Assembly (NCBI GenBank): GCA_050742455.1
Contig: JBOGIG010000014.1
Location: forward strand, 1 to 23,845
From: JBOGIG01 sp050742455
GTDB lineage: Bacteria > Actinomycetota > Acidimicrobiia > Acidimicrobiales > JBOGIG01
Direction of reading: 5' to 3'
Length of the DNA: 23,845 bases
This document shows positions 7,951 through 15,310 of this stretch, piece by piece (the stretch's first letter is position 1; each line of letters begins with the position of its first letter). Position numbers and translations under genes: made by a program. The notes beneath the pieces are model-generated. The model did not search any database, had not been told where the DNA came from, and saw only the letters and a list, made by a program, of their open reading frames with translations.

Positions 7951-8040
7951 GATCCACGGTTGCGGGGCCGGCGGGCCTGCATGGTCGACGTTAGGAAGAT
8001 CCGGGCCGGAGCGGCCCCACATGGTCAAAAGGGGCGGTGA
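7951..8040 (+). other. Intergenic gap with a 19-codon mini-ORF before the DUF501-Ppx gene
   Basis: Only 90 bp separate coxG from the next gene. An ATG at 7981 opens a 19-residue reading frame (beginning MVDVRKIRAG) whose TGA (8038-8040) directly abuts the GTG at 8041. Its sequence is GC-rich and basic and resembles no family I know. It may be a leader or chance; there is no clear ribosome site apart from GGCGGG. Confidence 0.3.
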
Positions 8041-9579
8041 GTGGGTTCACCTGACGAAGAGCGGGTAACCGAGCTGTTGGGGCGGCCGCCCCAAGGTCCA
8101 TACTCGATTGTGGTTCGCACCACCGGCGGCGACCCGGTGGTTATTCGAAGCGCACCGTTCCTCGACGACGGCACCCCCATGCCCACCATGTACTGGCTGG
8201 TCGGGGCCGAGGAGGTGCGTTCGATCAGCCGCCTGGAGTCGGAGGGAGGAGTACGCCAGGCCGAGGCAGAAGTGGACCCGGACAAACTGGCCGAGGCCCA
8301 TAGCCGCTACGCCCGCCTGCGCGATGGCGAGATAGCCCCGAGCCATGACGGTCCCCGCCCCAGCGGTGGGGTGGGCGGCACGCGCCGGGGGCTCAAGTGC
8401 CTTCACGCTCATGTGGCCTGGCACCTGGCCGGAGGCAACGACCCCGTGGGCGCCTGGGTCACGGCTCGTCTGGGTTGGGACCCGGATCGCTACGCCGTGG
8501 AGGGTCCGGTGACGCCCAGGCGGGAAGTGGCACCTGCCTCCAGAGGAGAAGCGGCGCCGGCTGGCCGCACAGCGGTGGGCCCGGTGGCGGCAATTGACTG
8601 CGGGACCAACTCCACCCGCTTGTTGGTGGCCGCGGCCGACGGCACGAGGCTGGAGCGCCTCATGCGCATCACCCGGCTGGGCAAGGGAGTCGACGCCAGC
8701 GGACGCCTGGATGCCGGAGCCATCGACGCAACGGTGGCGGTGTTGAAAGAGTTCCGGGCAGTCATGGACAGCCACGGGGTGACCCGGGCCCGCATGACGG
8801 CCACGTCGGCGGCCCGGGACGCAGCCAACCGGGATGTGTTCTTCGCCGCCGCCGCGCAAGCCATCGGGTTCGAGCCGGAGCTGCTCTCTGGCCAGGAGGA
8901 AGGCCGCCTGTCTTATCTCGGCGCCATTGCCGAACTGGATCCCCAAGCCGGCCCTTACCTGGTGGTCGACATCGGCGGGGGTTCCACCGAGCTGTCCACC
9001 GCACCGAACTCGCCCTGGGCCATGCGCCCGGACGGTCTTGTCGCCAATGCCGGCTCCACCGGCGTCGACCGGTCGGGGAGCGCTTCTCGGCGTGAGGTCG
9101 ACGTGACGGTGGTGTCCATGGAGATCGGATGCGTCCGGCTCACGGAGCGGCTCTTGATGTCCGATCCTCCCGCCGCCGCAGAGCTGGCCCAGGCCCGATC
9201 GCTGGTCAGGGAGTGGATCGGCCGGGCCCAGGACCAAGCTCCGGCCCTGGCCGGGGCCCGGTCCATGGTGGGACTGGCCGGTACTGTCTCGGCGCTGGCT
9301 ATGGTTTCGCGCCGGTTGAGCCGATACTCCAGGGACATGGTTCATCATCAAGTACTGACCCTTCGCGAGATAACCCGGCTCGGCTCGGCCCTGTCGCAGA
9401 AGGACCACTCCGCTCGGAGGGAAATGATGGGCCCCGAGCGGGATCGGGCCGACGTGATCGTGGGGGGAACCCTGATCCTGTCCGAGATCATGGCGGCCTT
9501 CGGGCACGACGAATGCCTCGTTTCCGAGGACGACATATTGGATGGTTTGGTAATGACTCAACTGGCGGTGGCGCAATGA
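8041..9579 (+). CDS. ppx: DUF501 - exopolyphosphatase (Ppx/GppA) fusion protein
   Basis: A 512-residue protein of two parts. Residues 1-155 match DUF501 (ELLGRPPQGPYSIVVR; GTPMPTMYWLVG; RGLKCLHAHVAWHLAGGNDP). Residues 182-512 are a Ppx/GppA phosphatase of the ASKHA fold, which hydrolyses polyphosphate or pppGpp in the cytoplasm. Its motifs are AAIDCGTNSTRLLV (183-196), TSAARDA, SGQEEGRLSY with the usual catalytic glutamate (E286 or E287), and VVDIGGGSTEL (308-318). An Ala/Gly/Pro-rich linker joins the halves. In many actinomycetes DUF501 and ppx are separate neighbouring genes, so this looks like a gene fusion. The GTG at 8041 is the first start after an adjoining in-frame stop and is preceded by AAGGGG. 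Its TGA overlaps the ATG of the next gene. Confidence 0.93.
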   Translation: MGSPDEERVTELLGRPPQGPYSIVVRTTGGDPVVIRSAPFLDDGTPMPTMYWLVGAEEVRSISRLESEGGVRQAEAEVDPDKLAEAHSRYARLRDGEIAPSHDGPRPSGGVGGTRRGLKCLHAHVAWHLAGGNDPVGAWVTARLGWDPDRYAVEGPVTPRREVAPASRGEAAPAGRTAVGPVAAIDCGTNSTRLLVAAADGTRLERLMRITRLGKGVDASGRLDAGAIDATVAVLKEFRAVMDSHGVTRARMTATSAARDAANRDVFFAAAAQAIGFEPELLSGQEEGRLSYLGAIAELDPQAGPYLVVDIGGGSTELSTAPNSPWAMRPDGLVANAGSTGVDRSGSASRREVDVTVVSMEIGCVRLTERLLMSDPPAAAELAQARSLVREWIGRAQDQAPALAGARSMVGLAGTVSALAMVSRRLSRYSRDMVHHQVLTLREITRLGSALSQKDHSARREMMGPERDRADVIVGGTLILSEIMAAFGHDECLVSEDDILDGLVMTQLAVAQ

Positions 9580-10898
9580 ACAGGCGGGGCTTATTAGTTT
9601 CATCGATCTTGGCAGTCTCGGCCCTGGCGGCGCCTGCGGCAGCCTCGACTGTCGCGGCCCCCCAGGCGGCAGCCTCGACTGCCGCGGCCCCCCAGGCGGC
9701 AGCCTCGACTGTCGCGGCCCCCCAGGCGGCAGCCTCGACTGCCGCGGCTACGGCGCCGGCCAAGGAATATTGGGTGGTGACCTCGGCCGGGCTGGTCAAG
9801 CAAGAGGGAAACGCGGGCTACTACGGCTCTGTCCCGTCCCCCGGGCCAAACCATCCGGTAGTGGCCATGGCCAGTGCGCCCAGCGGCGCCGGCTACTGGC
9901 TGGTGGCCTCCGACGGTGGTGTCTTCAACTTCGGGAACGCCGGCTTCTTCGGCTCGGCAGGATCGGCGCACCTCAACCGACCCGTAGTCGGCATGACGGC
10001 GACGCCCACCGGCAAGGGCTACTGGCTGGTGGCTTCCGACGGCGGCATCTTCAACTACGGGGATGCCCAATTCCTGGGCTCGGCCGGCGCCATCCATCTC
10101 AATCAGCCCATCGTGGGCATGGCCGCCACCCCCGATGGCGGCGGCTACTGGCTGGTGGCCTCGGACGGCGGCATCTTCAGCTACGGCGACGCCCGCTTCT
10201 ACGGCTCCACCGGGAACATCACGCTGAACAAGCCCATCGTTGGCATGGCCGCCACCCCCGACGGCGCCGGCTACTGGCTCGTTGCTTCCGATGGTGGCAT
10301 CTTCAGCTACGGCGACGCCCGCTTCTACGGCTCCACCGGCGCCATCCATCTCAACCAGCCCATCGTGGGCATGGCCGCCACCCCTGACGGCGCCGGCTAC
10401 TGGATGGTGGCTTCCGATGGTGGCATCTTCAATTACGGTGACGCCGTCTTCTCCGGCTCGGCGGTCGGCGCCATCGGGGGAGGCCGCGTGGTGGGCATGG
10501 CCGGACTGCCGGCCCAACCGGCCGGGGCCCCCAGCCCGACGGCCCGCCAAGCGGTGGCCTTCGCCCAGGCCCAGGAGGGCAAGCCCTACGTCTATGGGGC
10601 AGCCGGTCCGTCGTCGTATGATTGCTCGGGTCTGGTCCAGGCCTCGTACGGTCAGGCCGGGATGTCCCTGCCCCGGGTGGCTCAGGATCAGTTCAACGCC
10701 TTTCCCCTCCTACCCCCCAACACGCCGCTGCGGGCCGGCGACCTGGTCTTTTTCGGCACCCCGACCAACGTGTACCACGACGGTATCTACGTTGGCAACG
10801 GGCTGATGGTTCACGCACCTCACAGCGGAGAGGTGGTGCAAGAGACCACGTTCATGGACTGGCCCGACTACTTGGGCGCCTCCCGGCCTGCTCCTTGA
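9576..10898 (+). CDS. Secreted NlpC/P60 endopeptidase with six 42-residue repeats
   Basis: A 440-residue exported cell-wall hydrolase. The signal peptide MNRRGLLVSSILAVSALAAP ends near AAAS, followed by an Ala/Pro/Gln spacer. Six 42-residue repeats follow, one degenerate (9759-9884) and five clear (9885 to about 10511), each built on GYWLVASDGGIFxYGDA and ending in NxPIVGMAATPD; they may form a beta-propeller. The C-terminal NlpC/P60 domain has Cys350 (YDCSGLV), His401 (YHDGIYVG) and His413 (MVHAPHSG) as the likely triad, which would cut peptide stems of peptidoglycan. The ATG at 9576 overlaps the upstream stop (ATGA), giving a proper signal peptide; a longer frame back to 9129 would lie antisense-free inside ppx and lacks export features. 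It is likely cotranscribed with ppx. Confidence 0.93.
   Translation: MNRRGLLVSSILAVSALAAPAAASTVAAPQAAASTAAAPQAAASTVAAPQAAASTAAATAPAKEYWVVTSAGLVKQEGNAGYYGSVPSPGPNHPVVAMASAPSGAGYWLVASDGGVFNFGNAGFFGSAGSAHLNRPVVGMTATPTGKGYWLVASDGGIFNYGDAQFLGSAGAIHLNQPIVGMAATPDGGGYWLVASDGGIFSYGDARFYGSTGNITLNKPIVGMAATPDGAGYWLVASDGGIFSYGDARFYGSTGAIHLNQPIVGMAATPDGAGYWMVASDGGIFNYGDAVFSGSAVGAIGGGRVVGMAGLPAQPAGAPSPTARQAVAFAQAQEGKPYVYGAAGPSSYDCSGLVQASYGQAGMSLPRVAQDQFNAFPLLPPNTPLRAGDLVFFGTPTNVYHDGIYVGNGLMVHAPHSGEVVQETTFMDWPDYLGASRPAP
9639..9748 (+). repeat. 30-bp tandem repeat, 3.7 units, after the signal peptide
   Basis: A 30-bp unit beginning GCAGCCTCGACTGTCGCGGC starts at 9639, 9669, 9699 and 9729. Alternate copies differ by one base (GTC or GCC), so the true unit may be a 60-bp pair. 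It encodes AASTVAAPQA/AASTAAAPQA, a flexible spacer between the signal peptide and the propeller-like repeats. Confidence 0.95.
9759..10511 (+). repeat. 126-bp repeat array, six units, in the NlpC/P60 gene
   Basis: Units start at 9759 (degenerate), 9885, 10011, 10137, 10263 and 10389, exactly 126 bp apart. The units at 10137 and 10263 are especially alike at the DNA level, which points to recent duplication or gene conversion. Each encodes one 42-residue GYWLVASDGG module. Confidence 0.93.
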
Positions 10899-10918
10899 CC
10901 AGGCGCCCGCCGGCGGTC

Positions 10919-11908
10919 CTACCCGGGCGTTTCCTCACCTGCTCCTTGACCTCCTGGCGTCCCAGGCTCGGCGTTCCACTGACGGGGACCGGGGATGGCC
11001 AGATACGACATGGCCTTGGCCTCCCGGCGTCCCCGCGTCACGGTGTCGAGGACCAGCCCACAGGTGAGGCTGAGGACCCCAACCACCATTATTCCCGTGG
11101 CCAAGAGGGCCGAGGGATAACGGGGCACCAGGTGGGTATGGACGAAATGGATGAAGATCGGATAGGCGATCACCAGCGAGATCAAGGCCAGGATGGCGGC
11201 GATGGCGCTGAAGAACGCAAGTGGTCTTTCGGCTCTCATCAGATTGAAGATGGTCCGGGAGATGAGCCAACCGTCCCTGGTGGTGCTCAGCTTGCTGGCC
11301 GAACCGGTGGGCCGGGACCCGTATGGGCCGGCCACCTCCGAGACCGGCATGGAGAGGGATAGGGCGTGCACGGCGAGCTCGGTCTCTATTTCGAAGCCGT
11401 TGGACTGGACGGGGAAGGACTTGACCATCCGGCGCGACATGGCCTTATAGCCCGAAAGCATGTCTTCCAGGCCATGGCCGAACATCCGGCGCACCATGGC
11501 GGTGAGAACCCGGTTTCCCCACTGGTGGCCGCGGGGCCAGGCTCCCAACTCGGGGCGGCGGGTGGCGTTGGCGAGGTCGGCCCCCCCTTCGATGATACGG
11601 GCCACCAGGCAAGGGGCCAGCGACGGATCGTATGTGGCGTCGCCGTCGACCAGGATGTAGACGTCGGCCTCGACGTCCGCGAACAGCCTCCTGACCGCTC
11701 GACCCTTGCCTGGCCGGGGCTCGGGGATGACCACCGCTCCGGCCTGGGCCGCCGCCGCCGCCGTGTCGTCGCTCGATGCGTTGTCGCCAACGAAGACCCG
11801 GGCTTCGGGCAGGGCGTGGCGGAACCCCTTGACCACGTCGGCAACCGTGAGCTCCTCATCCCGGCACGGTATGAGAACGGCCACGTCGTATCCCGAATGT
11901 GCGCTCAA
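10919..11908 (-). CDS. Membrane-anchored family 2 glycosyltransferase (DPM1/GtrB-like)
   Basis: A 329-residue GT2 enzyme of the type that transfers a sugar from a nucleotide donor to a polyprenyl phosphate at the cytoplasmic membrane face. Motifs are VAVLIPCRDEE (9-19), GDNASSDDT (41-49), a GKGRAVRR loop (68-75), the metal-binding DGD (88-90) and DMLSGYKAMSRR (149-160). Two hydrophobic segments (about 230-256 and 266-289) anchor the C-terminus. The start is taken as the TTG at 11908, with GAAGGG upstream; the GTG nine codons in (11884) is an alternative. It converges with the NlpC/P60 gene (20 bp between stops) and is divergent from the sedolisin gene. The sugar and acceptor are not determined. 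Confidence 0.9.
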   Translation of the reverse strand: MSAHSGYDVAVLIPCRDEELTVADVVKGFRHALPEARVFVGDNASSDDTAAAAAQAGAVVIPEPRPGKGRAVRRLFADVEADVYILVDGDATYDPSLAPCLVARIIEGGADLANATRRPELGAWPRGHQWGNRVLTAMVRRMFGHGLEDMLSGYKAMSRRMVKSFPVQSNGFEIETELAVHALSLSMPVSEVAGPYGSRPTGSASKLSTTRDGWLISRTIFNLMRAERPLAFFSAIAAILALISLVIAYPIFIHFVHTHLVPRYPSALLATGIMVVGVLSLTCGLVLDTVTRGRREAKAMSYLAIPGPRQWNAEPGTPGGQGAGEETPG

Positions 11909-12027
11909 GGCCTGCCCTTCATCGTCTCGCCCCCCATGTCGCCATCCTTGCCGTCCGTCCCTCGAAGCGATGTCATCACCGGCCCGGCTTCTCCGGGACC
12001 CGGCGCCTCGGGGAACCGTCCAAATGC

Positions 12028-12033
12028 TAGCTT
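12028..12033 (+). promoter_or_regulatory. Extended -10 box (TGC-TAGCTT) for a near-leaderless sedolisin mRNA
   Basis: TGCTAGCTT at 12025-12033 fits an extended -10 (TGnTANNNT). Transcription would start near 12040, only a few bases before the ATG at 12043, which has no ribosome site of its own. No -35 match is seen 17 bp upstream. Confidence 0.4.
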
Positions 12034-12042
12034 TGGCCGCTC

Positions 12043-15000
12043 ATGAGGTCGGTGAGGATGCTTGGCGCCCCCGCCGCTAGGCGGGTTGTGGTGGGACTGA
12101 TGGCCGTGGCCTGCGCAATGGGCATCCTCCCCTCCACGGCGAGCGGCTCGCCTCCAGCGTTACATGGGGCCGTGGCCCGATCCCCGGCGACCACCACCTT
12201 GGGTCGGGCTCGGATCCCCCGCAGCGCCGTGCGAATCGGGACGCTGCCCCCGGTCACGGCCCTGCACCTGAGGATCTCTCTGGTGCCCCGCAACGCCGCG
12301 GCCATGGTCGCCTTGGCCCGATCGGTGTCCGATCCCCACTCTCCGCAGTACCGTCACTACCTGGCCCCGGGCCGCTTCGCCGACTTGTTCGGCCCCAGCG
12401 CGGCTTCGGTGGCGGCCCTGACCAACGCCTTGCGGTCCAAGGGCCTGACCGTGGGGCCCGTCTCTGCCAACCGCCTGGCACTGCCCGTGAGCGGCACGGC
12501 GGCGGAGGTCGGGACCGCGCTGGGCGTGCACTTCGAGAACCTTCGTCTGGCCTCGGGCCGGGTAGCCTTCGCCAACGTCGCCCCCCCGGTCCTTCCCCCG
12601 GGTGTGGCGTCGATGGTGCGGGCCGTCTCCGGGCTCGACAACCTGGCCGTTCCCCATACTTCAGTGGTCACCCTTCCTCCCGCTCCCGGACCCTCGCCTG
12701 GCCCGGGACCCCCTGCTGGCCCGGGACCCCCGGCCGGCCCCGGTCCGGCCCCAAGGGCGGCGGGAACGGTGGGCCAGGCTTGCCCGGCAGCTTCGGCGTC
12801 GGGGGCGGCCACGGCGAATGGGTTGGCCCAGGCCTACGGCTTGAATCCCCTCTACGCCAGGGGCGCCCTCGGAGCGGGTCAAACCGTGGCGGTGCTGGAG
12901 GTGGCCGATTTCTCCAGCGCCGACATTGCCGCCTACCAGAGTTGTTATTCCACCTCGGCCCAGGTCACCCGGCGGCTGGTTGACGGTGGCTCTCCCATCG
13001 GCACCAACACCCTGGAGGCCACCGACGACATCGAGGACGTCATCGGCCTGGCCCCGGCCGCCTCGGTCATGGCTTACGTGGGCTCGGACACCCAGGCCGG
13101 ATTTCTCAACCTCATCAACGCCATGGTCACCGACGATACGGCAAAGGTGCTCTCCATTAGCTTTGGGGTGTGCGAGGCGCTGGCCTCGCCCTCGGATCTC
13201 AAGGCCGAGCACGACATGCTGGCCCAGGCCGCCCTTCAGGGCCAAAGCGTCCTGGCCGCCACCGGGGACACCGGGTCGGAGGGATGCAATGGCCAGGGCC
13301 CGCCCAACGTGCAAAATATCCTCAGCGTCAACGATCCGGCGGCCCAGCCCATGGTCACGGCTGTGGGCGGGACCCAGTTCTCCACCTACGGTCCGCCGCC
13401 GGACGAATCGGTGTGGAACACCGGTGTGGGAGCGGGGGGAGGAGGGATATCGAGCCAGTGGACCCGGCCTTCGTGGCAGGTCGGACCCGGGGTGGCCAGC
13501 CCTTACAGCTCAGGGTCGCCTTGCGCCTCGGCCACACCATGTCGCCAGGTGCCGGACGTCTCGGCGCTCAGCGGGGCGCCCTATTACGCCTTTTACTGCA
13601 CGGCGGGCGACTGTTCCGGCGCCGGTTGGTCCCGCCGGGTGGGGGGGACGAGCTTCTCCACGCCCCTGTGGGCCGCCCTGTTCGCCCTGATCAACTCGTC
13701 GTGTCCCAGCGCCGGAACCATCGGCTTCGCCAATCCAGCGCTGTACCAGGGGGCGTCTAGCGTCCCCGGACTGTTCAACGACGTGACCCTCGGCAACAAC
13801 GACTACACCGGAGCCAACCCCGGCATCTATCCGGCCGCCACCGGCTATGACCTCGCCACCGGCCTAGGCAGCCCGGTGGCCACGGCCCCCACCCAGCCCA
13901 CGACCAGCCCGCCCACGACCAGCCCGCCCACGACCACCCCGCCCACGACCAGCCCGCCCACGACCAGCCCGCCCAGTGGTCCTCCGCCGTCGGTGGGAGG
14001 GTTGGCGGCGTATTTTTGCGGGCTGTCCCAGACCGGCAAGTTCCACCCGCTGCCCCCCACCCGGGTGGTCGACACCCGACCCGGCTCAGGCCAGGGGGAC
14101 GCCGGCATGACGATGGGCCCGGGATCGGTCCTAAACGTGGCCCTGGCCGGCTTGGCAGGCATCCCGGCCACGGGGGTTGGCGCCGTGGTCCTCAATGTCA
14201 CCGCAGTGGATCCAAGTGCCGCCGGCTATCTGACCGTGTATCCGGCGGGGTCGGCCCGCCCCACGGCGTCGAATTTGAACTTCACCCCGGGCCAGGTGGT
14301 GCCTGGCCTGGTCGAGGTGCCACTCGGATCGGGCTCGGCGGTGAGCGTATTCAACCGCTTCGGCACCACCGACGTGGTCATCGACGTGGAAGGCTACGTG
14401 GCCGATGGCACCGACGGCTCGGGTCTGTTCAACCCTGTTACCCCCTATCGCATCGTGGACACCCGATCGCCCTCATCGCCCGGGGGGTCGCCTTCGACGC
14501 TCAGCCCGGGCGGGGTCTTGAACGTGAACGTGCTTGGAGTGGGCGGGGTGCCTTCGAGTGGGGTCGAGGCAGTGGTTCTCAACCTGACAGCCGCGGGACC
14601 GAGCACGCCCGGGTTCCTAACGGCCTATCCCGGCGGCAGTGCCCAGCCCACAGCGTCGAATGTGAACTACGTGCCCGGCCAGGCCGTGGCCAATCGGGTC
14701 ATCGTGCCGGTGGGGGCCAACGGGACCGTGTCGGTCTTCTCCTCGGCTCGCACCGACGTGGTTGTGGACGTGACGGGATGGTTCAGCGGGCCGGGCAACC
14801 TGGGGGGAAGTGGATTCGTCGGTTCGGCGCCGTCCCGCATAGCCGACACCCGAACGTCGTCGGGCATCGCGTATGGCGGTAGCACTCTCGGACCGGGCGC
14901 CACCCTCAAGGTTCAAGTGACCGGGGTGGGCGGGGTGCCGGCCTCGGGGGTAAAGGCTGTGGTGGCCAACGTGACGGTGACCGACACCACCTCGCCGGGC

Positions 15001-15186
15001 TACCTGAGCGTCTTCGGGTCGGGAGGTCCGACGCCACCGACATCGGATCTCAACTGGCGTGCAGGGCAGACCACCTCCAACCTCGTGGTGGTCGGTGTGG
15101 GTCCCGACGGGTCCGTCTCCATTTACAACGCACGGGGCTCGGCGGACGTGGTAGTGGACGTCCAGGGCTGGTACGTGGGCGGGTAG
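12043..15186 (+). CDS. Secreted sedolisin (S53) protease with three C-terminal beta domains
   Basis: A 1047-residue exported acid-type serine protease. A signal peptide (about 1-35) is followed by a pro-kumamolisin activation domain (about 65-205, with SPQYRHYL), a Pro/Gly-rich insert (212-237) and the S53 domain (about 245-615). Catalytic residues fit the family: E325 and D329 in LEATDDIED, oxyanion D409 in AATGDTGSEG, and S537 in GGTSFSTPLWA. The Ca2+ site is D580 with GYDLATGLG (601-609). A TTSPP linker leads to three repeats of about 125 residues, each opening with R(V/I)(V/A)DTR and containing a VVLNVTA-like core and a VDVxGW/Y end; such modules are common on actinobacterial secreted proteins. 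The start is the ATG at 12043; an ATG at 12058 with GAGG upstream is possible. Probably extracellular protein digestion. Confidence 0.95.
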   Translation: MRSVRMLGAPAARRVVVGLMAVACAMGILPSTASGSPPALHGAVARSPATTTLGRARIPRSAVRIGTLPPVTALHLRISLVPRNAAAMVALARSVSDPHSPQYRHYLAPGRFADLFGPSAASVAALTNALRSKGLTVGPVSANRLALPVSGTAAEVGTALGVHFENLRLASGRVAFANVAPPVLPPGVASMVRAVSGLDNLAVPHTSVVTLPPAPGPSPGPGPPAGPGPPAGPGPAPRAAGTVGQACPAASASGAATANGLAQAYGLNPLYARGALGAGQTVAVLEVADFSSADIAAYQSCYSTSAQVTRRLVDGGSPIGTNTLEATDDIEDVIGLAPAASVMAYVGSDTQAGFLNLINAMVTDDTAKVLSISFGVCEALASPSDLKAEHDMLAQAALQGQSVLAATGDTGSEGCNGQGPPNVQNILSVNDPAAQPMVTAVGGTQFSTYGPPPDESVWNTGVGAGGGGISSQWTRPSWQVGPGVASPYSSGSPCASATPCRQVPDVSALSGAPYYAFYCTAGDCSGAGWSRRVGGTSFSTPLWAALFALINSSCPSAGTIGFANPALYQGASSVPGLFNDVTLGNNDYTGANPGIYPAATGYDLATGLGSPVATAPTQPTTSPPTTSPPTTTPPTTSPPTTSPPSGPPPSVGGLAAYFCGLSQTGKFHPLPPTRVVDTRPGSGQGDAGMTMGPGSVLNVALAGLAGIPATGVGAVVLNVTAVDPSAAGYLTVYPAGSARPTASNLNFTPGQVVPGLVEVPLGSGSAVSVFNRFGTTDVVIDVEGYVADGTDGSGLFNPVTPYRIVDTRSPSSPGGSPSTLSPGGVLNVNVLGVGGVPSSGVEAVVLNLTAAGPSTPGFLTAYPGGSAQPTASNVNYVPGQAVANRVIVPVGANGTVSVFSSARTDVVVDVTGWFSGPGNLGGSGFVGSAPSRIADTRTSSGIAYGGSTLGPGATLKVQVTGVGGVPASGVKAVVANVTVTDTTSPGYLSVFGSGGPTPPTSDLNWRAGQTTSNLVVVGVGPDGSVSIYNARGSADVVVDVQGWYVGG
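13890..13975 (+). repeat. 15-bp tandem repeats encoding the TTSPP linker
   Basis: ACCAGCCCGCCCACG-type units repeat about every 15 bp and encode (T)TSPP/TTPP. They join the S53 catalytic domain to the three beta modules. Confidence 0.85.
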
Positions 15187-15188
15187 AT

Positions 15189-15297
15189 CTAGAGCCTCAC
15201 GATGCGGACTTTGACCCCGCCGTGGGCAGCCAGGCGACTGGCGTCATCGGAGTCACTGGTGACCAACGCGTGTGGTGGATCTGTGGGCGCCAGAAGT
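15189..15297 (-). pseudogene. C-terminal relic of a VapC-like PIN-domain toxin
   Basis: On the minus strand, a frame ending in TAG (15191-15189) reads ALLAP..., then ALVTSDSDDASRLAAHGG and KVRIVRL. The (V/I)TSDxDD motif with a following RLA and a short beta strand is the usual C-terminal end of VapC-type PIN ribonucleases. The N-terminal part with the first catalytic aspartates is missing: upstream the frame runs into the C-terminal end of the methyltransferase-GT2 gene, and no start codon or antitoxin is seen. It is best read as a leftover of a lost toxin-antitoxin pair. The assignment rests on about 35 residues, so it is moderate. Confidence 0.5.
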
Positions 15298-15310
15298 GCG
15301 GCCGCCCAGG

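Noticed and set aside
9129..9575. N-terminal extension of the NlpC/P60 gene inside ppx
   Set aside because: The extension is low-complexity and out of frame with ppx, and would bury the signal peptide. The ATG at 9576, overlapping the ppx stop, gives a normal exported protein.
8047..9603. 518-codon open frame on the minus strand
   Set aside because: It is exactly antisense to the DUF501-Ppx gene, whose catalytic motifs are clear. The antisense product is His/Gly/Arg-rich with no recognisable domain, as expected from GC-rich codon bias.
10887..10951. Repeated CCTGCTCCTTGACC (10887 and 10938) at the ends of convergent genes
   Set aside because: The copies are 14 bp, 51 bp apart, with no hairpin, target-site duplication or element between them. 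Chance or a small duplication is enough to explain them.
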